Shown in pieces: positions 36,676 through 44,371 of a DNA stretch of 64,000 bases. Position numbers and translations under genes: made by a program. Numbering within the stretch: position 1 is the first letter of the stretch; every line of letters begins with the position of its first letter. The notes beneath the pieces are model-generated. The model searched no databases, was not told the origin of the DNA, and worked only from the letters and a program-made list of their open reading frames with translations. Source of the DNA: Skermanella pratensis (GTDB lineage: Bacteria > Pseudomonadota > Alphaproteobacteria > Azospirillales > Azospirillaceae); assembly GCF_008843145.1 (NCBI RefSeq), contig NZ_CP030265.1:1908001-1972000 (forward strand). Reading direction: 5' to 3'.

Positions 36676-37146
36676 GTGTACCTTCTCGACACAGATGTGA
36701 TCAGCAACTTCCGGAACAGACCTCATCCCAAACTCGTCGAGTGGATCAAATCCACCGATCCCGACGACATCGCGGTATCCGCGATCACCGTTTTCGAGAT
36801 ACAGGCCGGGATAAACTACGCTCGTGAGTCCGCGCCGGCCAAAGCTGACGAGATAGATCGATGGCTGCACGGCTTCATGCTGGCAGGCGGCATGTCCATC
36901 CTGCCGATGGACACCCAGGTGGTCCGGCTTTACGCAGACATGTTCACAACCCCGGGCCTCAAGAATTTCCTATATCCAGACCCGAACAGCAAAAGGCCCA
37001 AAAGTGGAGCAGACCTCATCATTGCAGCAACGGCGATAACCCACCATGCAACGATTGTCAGCTTCAATCAGAGTGACTTTGAGTTGATACATGCTTATTT
37101 CCCCCTTCCAGGCATGTACAACCCTGCAAAAGCCCATAGTTCATGA
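36676..37146 (+). CDS. PIN-domain toxin (VapC/FitB type)
   Basis: A 156-residue protein starting with GTG directly behind the antitoxin. PIN-domain acidic residues are visible: Asp in YLLDTDVISNF, Glu in ITVFEIQAGI, Asp in KSGADLIIAATA and the late SFNQSDFELI. These bind divalent metal for RNA cleavage. VapC relatives cut tRNA or rRNA; FitB relatives act differently, and the target is unknown here. It is complete and probably active. Confidence 0.85.
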   Translation: MYLLDTDVISNFRNRPHPKLVEWIKSTDPDDIAVSAITVFEIQAGINYARESAPAKADEIDRWLHGFMLAGGMSILPMDTQVVRLYADMFTTPGLKNFLYPDPNSKRPKSGADLIIAATAITHHATIVSFNQSDFELIHAYFPLPGMYNPAKAHSS

Positions 37147-37391
37147 TCTGATTCAGCGTGTTGCCCGGAAGAGGAAGAGGCAAGGAAGACTCATTCGGTG
37201 GAGAAGTTCGGCACCGGCAAGTCGAGGCCGAAGCACGCTACCATGCTCAAATCGAGCACACTGCATGGACGGGTCCTGGCAAGGTCCGTCAACCTGCCTT
37301 GCCGAACCCATCCGTCAGCTTGCCTGGCAAGCGGCCCCGAGGAACGCTGCACGGACAGCGGCGAACGAGCCGTGCCGGCTGCTCGGCCGCG
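37147..37391. other. Region between toxin and RpiB genes
   Basis: About 245 bases; I see no supported gene, promoter or terminator. Confidence 0.5.
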
Positions 37392-37838
37392 TTACCGCTC
37401 GCCGTCCATCTCGGCCAGCTTGCGCACGCGGCGGCGGAAATCCTCGTCGGTCGAGAACTCGGCCTGGAGAAAGGAAGTGACCAGATCCTTGGCGAGCCAC
37501 GCGCCGACGATCTGCGCCCCGATGCACATCACGTTGACGTCGTCGTGCTCGACCGACTGGTGCGCCGAGTGAACGTCGTGGCAGACGGCGGCGCGGATCC
37601 CCTTTACCTTGTTGGCGGCGATCGACGCGCCCACGCCCGTGCCGCACACCATCAGCCCCCGATCCGCCTTGCCCTCAATGATCGACGAAGTCACCGTCCT
37701 GGCGATGTCGGGGAAGTCAACCGGGTCGGGATCGTAGGAGCCGGCGTCGTGGATCTCGTGGCCGAGCGATTTGATGTGCTCGATAATGGTCGCCTTAAGG
37801 GGAAAGCCGGCGTGGTCGGAACCGATGACGATGCGCAT
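37392..37838 (-). CDS. rpiB: RpiB/LacAB family sugar-phosphate isomerase
   Basis: A 148-residue protein. IGSDHAGFPLK opens the fold, GLMVCGTGVGASIAANKV carries the catalytic Cys and anion hole, and AVCHDVHSAHQSVEHDDVNVMC the phosphate-binding His/Arg region. RpiB interconverts ribose 5-phosphate and ribulose 5-phosphate; relatives (DerI, EryI) act on tetrulose 4-phosphates. It is the last gene of a TRAP transporter operon, 19 bases behind dctM, so a role in a specific pentose or tetrose route is more likely than housekeeping. Confidence 0.88.
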   Translation of the reverse strand: MRIVIGSDHAGFPLKATIIEHIKSLGHEIHDAGSYDPDPVDFPDIARTVTSSIIEGKADRGLMVCGTGVGASIAANKVKGIRAAVCHDVHSAHQSVEHDDVNVMCIGAQIVGAWLAKDLVTSFLQAEFSTDEDFRRRVRKLAEMDGER

Positions 37839-37857
37839 GCTGGAAGTTCTCCGGAGT

Positions 37858-39135
37858 CTATTGGGCGATCAGGCGGGGCAGCCACAGCGTGAAATCCTTC
37901 GCGAAGGTGAGGATCGCAAGCGTGGACAGGAGCGGGATGTAGAAGGGCAGCAACGCCCTGAGGAGCTGTCTTATCGAAACCTTGGCGATGTCGGACACGA
38001 GGAACAGCGACAGTCCCATCGGCGGCGTCACCAGGCCGAACATCAGGTTGAAGATGGTGACGATGCCGAGCTGCACCGGGTCGACCCCGGCGAGCACGAG
38101 CGGCGGCGCGATGATCGGAACCAGCAGCAGGGTCGCCGTCGTCGAGTCGAGGAACATGCCGGCGATGAAGAAGATGAAGTTGGCGATGATGAGCAGTGCC
38201 AGCGGGTCCTTGGAGAGCGTCAGCAGCGCGGCGGCGAAGGTCTGGGGCACCTGCTCCACCGCCAGGATCCAGCCGAACAGCGCCGCGGCGGCGACGATGA
38301 TCAGGATCGCCGACGAGCTGCGGGCCGTCAGCACGGCCGAGTTCCACAGGTGTTCGACGCTGAGCTCGCGGTAGAAGACGGCGCTGATGATGATGACATA
38401 GACCGCCGTGATCGCCGCGGCTTCCGTCGGCGTGAAGGCGCCGAAAGTCATGCCGGCGATCATGAGCGCAGGAGCGACGATGGCCGGCAGCGCGGGCAGG
38501 AAGTCGCGCATGACCTCCCAGGCCGTCGGCCAGCGGTCGGCACGCGGGTGCTTGTGGCGGACCGCGACGATGAGCACGGTCACCATCAGCATGAGCGTGC
38601 AGACCAGCGCCGGCATGATGCCGGCCACCAGCAGCTGCACGATCGACACGCTCGTGACCGACCCGTACACGATCAGGGGGATCGACGGTGGAAAGATCGG
38701 CCCGAGCGTCGCCGACGCCGCGGTGACCGCCCCGGCGAAGGAAGCATCGAAGCCGCGCTTCTTCATGGCGTCGATCTCGATGCGTCCGAGGCCGCCGATG
38801 TCGGCGAGCGCGGCGCCCGACATGCCGGAGAAGATCAGGCTGCCGAAGACGTTGACTTGCGCCAGCCCGCCCGGGATGCGGCCGACCAGGGTATAGGCGA
38901 AGCGGAAGATGCGGTCGGTGATTCCCGACAGGTTCATCAGGTTGCCGACGAAGATGAACAGCGGCACCGCGACCAGCGGGAAGGAATCGAGCGCGTAGGT
39001 GATGCGCTGGGCCAGGAGGCCGAGCGGCAGGCCCTCGATCAGCACATAGGCGATCGAGGGCAGCAGGATGGCGTAGACGACCGGGAAGCCCAGCATGAAG
39101 AGCGCCAGGAAGGCGACGACGACGGCGAAACCCAT
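37858..39135 (-). CDS. dctM: TRAP transporter large permease (DctM)
   Basis: A 425-residue protein with about 12 membrane helices and no gaps. Recognisable segments are FVGNLMNLSGITDRIF, FGSLIFSGMSGAALAD, FPPSIPLIVYGSVTSVS and the C-terminal FNLMFGLVTPPMGLSLF. DctM moves the substrate together with sodium. It is six bases from dctQ and complete, unlike the second TRAP permease at 57.5 kb. Confidence 0.92.
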   Translation of the reverse strand: MGFAVVVAFLALFMLGFPVVYAILLPSIAYVLIEGLPLGLLAQRITYALDSFPLVAVPLFIFVGNLMNLSGITDRIFRFAYTLVGRIPGGLAQVNVFGSLIFSGMSGAALADIGGLGRIEIDAMKKRGFDASFAGAVTAASATLGPIFPPSIPLIVYGSVTSVSIVQLLVAGIMPALVCTLMLMVTVLIVAVRHKHPRADRWPTAWEVMRDFLPALPAIVAPALMIAGMTFGAFTPTEAAAITAVYVIIISAVFYRELSVEHLWNSAVLTARSSSAILIIVAAAALFGWILAVEQVPQTFAAALLTLSKDPLALLIIANFIFFIAGMFLDSTTATLLLVPIIAPPLVLAGVDPVQLGIVTIFNLMFGLVTPPMGLSLFLVSDIAKVSIRQLLRALLPFYIPLLSTLAILTFAKDFTLWLPRLIAQ

Positions 39136-39141
39136 GGTAAT

Positions 39142-39609
39142 TCAGACCGCGATGTTGGTGTCGGCCTGCGGCGGCTTGCGCAGGTGGAGGAGATGGACGA
39201 GTGCCGCGCCGGCAAAGCCGAACAGCGTCGCCCCGAGGAAGATCCAGAACGGGATGCCGAGCGTCGGCGTCGCGTTGCTGAGGTTTCGCGAGATGTTCGT
39301 CGCGGTGACGTAGGCGATGAAGCCGGTGGCGGCGATCGCCAGGATCGAGATGGCGAGGTTCACGATACGGCGGGGAAGCGCGGGCATCATCGCCTTGAAC
39401 TCGCCCATGACGATGTTCTCGCCGTTCCCGACCACCAGCGGGTACGCGCCGAAGATCAGGCAGATCAAAAGGAAGCGCGTGAACTCCTCGGCCCCGATGA
39501 ACGGCAGCACGAAGACGCCGCGCATGATCACCTGCGCCGTCGGTACCAGCACGAGCCCGGCCATCACAACGACGACGAACGCCGTGAGAACACGTTCGGC
39601 AATGCGCAT
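39142..39609 (-). CDS. dctQ: TRAP transporter small permease (DctQ)
   Basis: A 155-residue protein with four membrane helices. The segment MRGVFVLPFIGAEEFTRFLLIC has the Glu-Glu-x-x-Arg pattern of DctQ proteins. It pairs with DctM in the membrane complex. The genes are in the order dctP, dctQ, dctM on one strand. Confidence 0.88.
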   Translation of the reverse strand: MRIAERVLTAFVVVVMAGLVLVPTAQVIMRGVFVLPFIGAEEFTRFLLICLIFGAYPLVVGNGENIVMGEFKAMMPALPRRIVNLAISILAIAATGFIAYVTATNISRNLSNATPTLGIPFWIFLGATLFGFAGAALVHLLHLRKPPQADTNIAV

Positions 39610-39701
39610 GTCTGTCTCCTGTCAGCTGGAGCCTCGTCTCCCGGCGAGGCAATCAAGGCCGCGCGGGATGGCCTGGGGAGGGGTCCCGCCGGCCGTGGCC
39701 G

Positions 39702-40691
39702 CTACTTGACGGCCTGGATCTGTTCGATCAGGGGCGTGAAGTTCGGGAAGTCCCGCGCGATCTGGGCGCCGACCTTCTCGCGGAAGGCGGCGATGTCCAG
39801 CCCGTCCGCCTCGGTGATGACGGTCATGCCGCGGCCCTCCAGTTCCTTGACGAGCTTGGTTTCGCCCTCCTGGGCCATCTGGAGCGATCGCTTCGCCTCG
39901 TCGTCGAGCACCTTGGTGATCGCCGTGCGCTGCTCCTCGGTCAGGTCCTGCCAGACCTCCTCGTTGACGAAAACGGCGAGGACGGCGCGCATGTGGCCGG
40001 TCATCGCGATGTGCGACTGCACCTCGTTGAGGTTGTTCGACGCGATCATCGTCAGCGGGTTCTCCTGGCCGACGACCACACCGGTCATCAGGGCGGTCGG
40101 CAGCTCGGCCACCTCGACCGGGGTGGGGATCGCGCCGAAGCCCTTCACCATCGATACCCAGAGTTCGAGCGGCACGGCGCGGAACGGCTTGCCGGCAAGG
40201 TCGGCCGGGCTCTTGACCGGGAAGTTGGACGAGATCTGGCGGTCGCCCCGGTAGATGCGGCCGATGATGCGCACGCCCTGGGCGACAAGCTTCTCGTTGA
40301 TCGCCTGGAGCGCCGGCGAGGTTGCCGGGTCGGTCGCCCTCAACGCGTGTTCGCCGTCCCGGTAGATGAAGGGGGCGTTGAACACCGCCACTTCCGGCAC
40401 GAGGCGCGCGAGCGAGGCGAAGTCGTGATGGCCCATCTGGATGGACCCCATCCTGACCCCGTCGACCATCTCGGCGACGCCGCCGAGCTGGCTCGCCGGA
40501 TAGACGGTAATTGTGACACCGTCGCCGGTCGCCGCGGCAATGCCCTTCGCGGCTTCGGCCGCGTAGATCGTCTGGATGTCGCCCTCGGCGCCGACATGCG
40601 CGTAGCGCAGCTCGGCTGAGACTGCCGCTCCGGTCATGGCGAGCGCGACGACTGCGCTGGTCATGGCACCGATGATCGTCCTGTGCAGCAC
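39702..40691 (-). CDS. dctP: TRAP transporter solute-binding protein (DctP)
   Basis: A 329-residue protein with a signal peptide ending near AVSAELRYAH. The fold markers are present: GVTITVYPASQLGG, GVRMGSIQMG and a KSPADLAGKPFRAVP segment that has the Arg which binds a substrate carboxylate in most family members. The ligand is thus probably an organic or sugar acid, consistent with a linked sugar-phosphate isomerase. First gene of the transporter operon. Confidence 0.9.
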   Translation of the reverse strand: MLHRTIIGAMTSAVVALAMTGAAVSAELRYAHVGAEGDIQTIYAAEAAKGIAAATGDGVTITVYPASQLGGVAEMVDGVRMGSIQMGHHDFASLARLVPEVAVFNAPFIYRDGEHALRATDPATSPALQAINEKLVAQGVRIIGRIYRGDRQISSNFPVKSPADLAGKPFRAVPLELWVSMVKGFGAIPTPVEVAELPTALMTGVVVGQENPLTMIASNNLNEVQSHIAMTGHMRAVLAVFVNEEVWQDLTEEQRTAITKVLDDEAKRSLQMAQEGETKLVKELEGRGMTVITEADGLDIAAFREKVGAQIARDFPNFTPLIEQIQAVK

Positions 40692-40738
40692 GTGAAGATC
40701 CTCCCCGTTTGTTTATGTTTGTTGGTCAGGCCAGGTGG

Positions 40739-41479
40739 TCAGCTCTGCGGCCTCTGTGCGAAGACCGAGATCAGGCTGCGCCGGCGGAACTCGTCGCCGA
40801 TCGCGAAATGGTCGCGCAGCTTGCGATCGGCAGCATCCGCGTCGCGGTCCATGATCGACAGGAACACCTCGCGGTGTGCCTCGACGAGGTACTCGACGAT
40901 CCCGGGCTCCGAAACCGTCACCGCGCGCCTCTGGACATGGCTTCGGCGCAGCAGTTCGCCGATCGCGCCGTAGAGCGTGGCAAGCGCGTCGCTGTGCCCG
41001 GCCTCGACGATGGCCCGATGGAAAGCGAAGTCCGCGGCACCCCCCTCGACGGGATCGTGCAGCGTGTCCATCAGGCGGGTCAGGCTGGAGCCGATGCGAT
41101 TCAGGTCGGTTTCCGTCGCGCGCTCGCAGGCGAGCCGGATCGCCTGGCACTCGATGGCTATGCGCGCCTGCATGACGTCATCGAGGATGTCGGGCTGCTG
41201 GGCGAGGCTGAAGGTGAAGAAGTCGGACAGCACGTTGATATCGGCCTGCCGGACGTAGGCGCCTTTGCCGTGGCGGATATCGAGAAAGCCGAGCATGGCC
41301 AGCGAGCGCAGCGCCTCGCGCAGCAGCGGTCGGGAGACGCCCAGCTTGAGCGCAAGCTCGCGCTCGCCCAGCAGGCGTTCGCCGGGCCTCAGCGAGCCGT
41401 CGAGCAGCGCGTCGCGGAAGAAGGCGAACACCTGCTCCGCGCCCGAAAGATCGTCGCCTTTGGCAAGAATGGTCGACAC
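40739..41479 (-). CDS. FadR-subfamily GntR regulator
   Basis: A 246-residue protein from a GTG behind GAGGAGGG. The winged helix is LGERELALKLGVSRPLLREALRSL, and the C-terminal all-helical FCD domain (about residues 90-225) has the metal-binding Asp/His residues seen in such regulators (DFAFHRAIVEAGH, VEAHREVF, KLRDHF). It is upstream of the TRAP operon on the same strand and probably represses it until the substrate is present. A perfect operator lies 30 bases before its start. Confidence 0.9.
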   Translation of the reverse strand: MSTILAKGDDLSGAEQVFAFFRDALLDGSLRPGERLLGERELALKLGVSRPLLREALRSLAMLGFLDIRHGKGAYVRQADINVLSDFFTFSLAQQPDILDDVMQARIAIECQAIRLACERATETDLNRIGSSLTRLMDTLHDPVEGGAADFAFHRAIVEAGHSDALATLYGAIGELLRRSHVQRRAVTVSEPGIVEYLVEAHREVFLSIMDRDADAADRKLRDHFAIGDEFRRRSLISVFAQRPQS

Positions 41480-41508
41480 AGGCGGCCCTCCTCAAACTGG
41501 CCTTACAC

Positions 41509-41519
41509 TGGTCAGACCA
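41509..41519. promoter_or_regulatory. FadR-type operator
   Basis: TGGTCAGACCA is a perfect palindrome around one central base and matches the TGGT-N3-ACCA pattern of FadR-subfamily regulators. Its place just before the regulator gene suggests autoregulation of the regulator and possibly of the downstream TRAP genes. Confidence 0.75.
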
Positions 41520-41761
41520 CTAAACCGTGATCTGCTTCTGATTGTCAAGCGAGGGTTTCACGGACCAATGCTGCATTATGTTTTGCCGCAAAGGGCCTGC
41601 CATTCCGGATCGACAGCCTGCACAGCTAAGAATCTGTTCGCAGACGGTATGTGCCGGCTGGTGCCGACCGGGATGCTACTTCGAGGCAAATGAAGGCCGG
41701 CGCGCGGAGGGCAGCGGGCCATGTCCGCAGCCGTCTTCAATAGCCATCGGGCCAGCCGCAT

Positions 41762-41914
41762 ATGGGCACCGCCGCCAGAACCGCCAAAACCTCTCCGGCC
41801 CCGTGGGATGCTTTTGCCGACGTGGACGCCTTCGTGGACGAGGTGCTGGCGGAACTCACGGCCATGGCGGCAGACGGCACCCGGTCGACCCGCTCCGGGT
41901 TGTTTCTTCAATGA
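41762..41914 (+). CDS. Possible small acidic protein
   Basis: A 50-codon frame with coding-like composition: a Thr/Ala/Lys-rich start, then an acidic amphipathic helix (AFADVDAFVDEVLAEL). There is no clear ribosome site and no recognised family, so it may be chance. Confidence 0.3.
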   Translation: MGTAARTAKTSPAPWDAFADVDAFVDEVLAELTAMAADGTRSTRSGLFLQ

Positions 41915-42144
41915 CAACGGCCTCCGGGGCGACCGTTTCCCCGCTCCTCGGAAGCACCAACGCGGCTCCACCGTCCGCTCCACCACGGCCGGCGGTCCCG
42001 CCCGTTTTCCGGTCGTCGGTCGGAGGCAGGTCCTTTTTCGACGGCCAACGCATTTTGCATGTGATCCGGTGCGTTGGGGACTGTTTGCAGCACGAGGCGC
42101 CACAGTTGGAGCAGGAGTCTCATCAAACATGAGGAGACGGTAAG

Positions 42145-42549
42145 ATGATGATTCGTGAAATGATCGGGGCGCATCCCGATGTAAAGGGAAATATCAACGA
42201 TGCCCTGATCCAATACATCGAGGAGTGCTATTCCTGTGCCCAGATCTGCACCGCCTGCGCGGACGCCTGTCTGGCAGAGGATATGGTGAAGGGGCTCCGC
42301 CAGTGCATTCGGCTGAATCTCGACTGCGCGGATATCTGCGTGGCGACCGGTTCAATCGCGTCGCGCCAGACCGGGTCGAATGAAGAACTGATCCGCCTGA
42401 CGCTCCAAGCCTGCGCGACCGCCTGCCGCCTGTGCGGCGCGGAATGCGACGGCCATGCGTCGAAACACGAGCATTGCCGGATCTGCGCGGAGTCGTGCCG
42501 CCGGTGCGAGCAGGCGTGCCAGGCCGCGCTCCAGAGCATGAAGGCTTGA
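42145..42549 (+). CDS. Four-helix-bundle copper-storage-like protein (Csp/DUF326)
   Basis: A 134-residue protein behind a GAGGAGA ribosome site. It has 17 Cys, arranged as CxxC and CxxxC pairs along predicted helices (YSCAQICTACADAC, QCIRLNLDCADIC, QACATACRLCGAEC, CRICAESCRRCEQAC), plus His residues in HASKHEHC. This is the layout of Csp proteins, which line the inside of a four-helix bundle with thiols and bind many Cu(I) ions. No signal peptide is present, so it should be cytosolic like Csp3. No copper ATPase or metal regulator is adjacent. Confidence 0.88.
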   Translation: MMIREMIGAHPDVKGNINDALIQYIEECYSCAQICTACADACLAEDMVKGLRQCIRLNLDCADICVATGSIASRQTGSNEELIRLTLQACATACRLCGAECDGHASKHEHCRICAESCRRCEQACQAALQSMKA

Positions 42550-42626
42550 TCGGGCCGCATCCTGGAGGGTCGGCTTCCCGGCGATCCGGCAAGCCGACCC
42601 ATCGGCGATTCGAAACGAGGAGAAAC

Positions 42627-42746
42627 ATGATGACGAACGACAAAGACGGCAAAGACAAGCCGGAATAGCCGGGCTACGCGCAGCGACAAGGCACCCGCGT
42701 CAAGACGGAGAACCTTGGCGATGCGCGATCGGACATTGGGGGCTGA
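42627..42746 (+). pseudogene. Tiny hydrophilic gene split by an amber codon
   Basis: A strong ribosome site (GAGGAGAAAC) precedes ATGATG. The frame reads MMTNDKDGKDKPE, then TAG at 42666, then continues in the same frame as PGYAQRQGTRVKTENLGDA to a TGA at 42744. A single C-to-T change of a CAG codon would explain it. The composition across the stop is continuous, but the product is unknown. Confidence 0.4.
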
Positions 42747-42962
42747 CCACACGACGCCGGAAAACTATGGCGCCGAGAAAGCGCCCAATCCCGGCCATCC
42801 GGTCTGATCGAGGGAATCCTTCCTGATCCAGACTGCCGTTCGCGTCGCAATGAAGGAAGCCGCGGGAGTTCCCGGACCGCGCGACCGACGTGGCCGGCAG
42901 CCATGGGAGGATGACGTTCCCGTTCCTGAAGGCCCGTTCCTGAAGGTGAGGAGTCCCGGCAC

Positions 42963-43560
42963 TTGAAGGAATACGCTCCCGCCATGACCGTGATCGCCAT
43001 AGGGATCGCGGGTTTCCTGCTCTATCGGGCGCTGGGCCGGTACAGTTTTGATGAGGTGGTTTCCTCGGTCGCCATGGTCCCCTGGACCCGCCTTCTGATG
43101 GCGGGCGGCTTCGCCGCAGCCAGCTATGCCTGCCTGACCGGGTTCGACGCCCTGGGCGTGCGGTATGCCGGGCGGTCGCTTCCCTACCGGAAGGTGGCGC
43201 TCGCCTCCTTCACCGCCTTGTCGATCGGGCACAATCTCGGTTTCGCGGCCCTGAGCAGCGGGGCGGTGCGCTACCGCTTCCATAGCCGCTGGGGATTGGC
43301 ACCGATCGAGGTCGCGCAGATCATCGTTTTCTGCGGCGCCACCGTTCTCCTGGGCCTCCTGATCCTTGGCGGCACCGCGCTGCTGCTCCATCCGGGCTCG
43401 CGGAGCAGACGTCCGGGCTCGCTCGAGGAACCGTGATCGGGTTGGGCGCCGGCTGTCTCCGCCTGGCGGCGGCCTATATCGTGCTCGCGGCACTCATGCG
43501 GCGCCCCCTGCGGCTGCGCCGTTGGACCTTCAGGATGCCCGGTCTCCTTCTTCCGGTCGG
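42963..43560 (+). pseudogene. MprF-like (UPF0104) membrane domain remnant
   Basis: The first frame (to 43436) encodes the first helices of a lysylphosphatidylglycerol synthase-type flippase domain, including FTALSIGHNLGFAALSSGAVRYRF, a well-conserved segment. After about 43410 the frame is lost, and similarity continues in another frame from 43433 (LAAAYIVLAALMRRPLRLRRW). Nothing recognisable follows after FRMPGLLLPVG, so most of the membrane domain and the whole synthase domain are gone. The remnant cannot make lysyl-PG. Confidence 0.65.
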
Positions 43561-43723
43561 CCGCGTGCGTAAGGAAACCGGGATGCCCTCTCGGGATTCG
43601 GGTGCTTCCGGGGGAACAGTGCCTGATGAGGCGGGTTCCTGCCGGATTCCCCCGCAGGATCCGGAGGGCAATCCGTCCGTCCCGTCGCCCGATGCCGGCC
43701 TAGACGCGGAAAAGCGGACCGCG

Positions 43724-44371
43724 TCAGATGCTTTCCAGCCAGCCGTGGGCGACGCCGTAGCGGACTATGTCCACCCGGGTGCGCAGGTTCAGTTTCTCGG
43801 ACGCCCGCGCCTTGTAGGTCTCGACGGTCTTGATGCTCACATCGAGCCGGGCCGCGATCTCCTTGTTGCTGAAGCCCTGCGCCGTCAGCCTGAGGACCTC
43901 CGTCTCGCGCTGGCTGAGATGTTCCTTTTCCGATGACGCCGAACCGTTGTGCGCCGTCTCCGGAAGCGCCTTGTCCGCTATTTCCGGATCGAGGAAAACG
44001 CCTCCGGCCGCGACGGCGCGGATGGCCCGGACGAGATCCTCGGCCGCGGACCGCTTCAGGATATATCCCCTGACGCCGGCTTGCAGCAGCAGTTGGACGT
44101 AACCCCGGTCCTCGTGGACCGTCAGTGCCAGCAGCTTGACTTTGGGGCAGGTCTCCGCGACATGGCGGGCGATGTCCAGCCCGCTGAGATCGGGGAGGGA
44201 AATGTCGATGACCGCGATATCCGGAGCGGCCTGCCGGATCAACTCGATGGCGGCCCTGCCCGTGGCGGCGTCGCCGACGAGCGTGATCTCGGGCGCCGCC
44301 TGAAGCAGCGCCTTGATGCCGGCCAGGACCACGGGATGATCGTCCACCACTGCAACGCGGATGTCTGTCAT
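43724..44371 (-). CDS. NarL/FixJ-type response regulator
   Basis: A 215-residue protein. The receiver domain has the acidic pair in VAVVDDHPVV, the phosphorylated Asp in DIAVIDISLPDLSG, Thr in LALTVHED and Lys in GYILKRSA. The LuxR-type helix-turn-helix is LSQRETEVLRLTAQGFSNKEIA with KTVETYKARASEKL. The ATG lies inside the stop of the kinase gene (ATGA), so kinase and regulator form a co-translated pair. Target genes are not evident; the adjacent divergent envelope genes are candidates. Confidence 0.92.
   Translation of the reverse strand: MTDIRVAVVDDHPVVLAGIKALLQAAPEITLVGDAATGRAAIELIRQAAPDIAVIDISLPDLSGLDIARHVAETCPKVKLLALTVHEDRGYVQLLLQAGVRGYILKRSAAEDLVRAIRAVAAGGVFLDPEIADKALPETAHNGSASSEKEHLSQRETEVLRLTAQGFSNKEIAARLDVSIKTVETYKARASEKLNLRTRVDIVRYGVAHGWLESI

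Noticed and set aside
37771-40254. Plus-strand open frame of 827 codons
   Set aside because: Antisense to the TRAP operon and rich in Arg, Asp and Gln without any domain; the minus-strand genes have clear family motifs.
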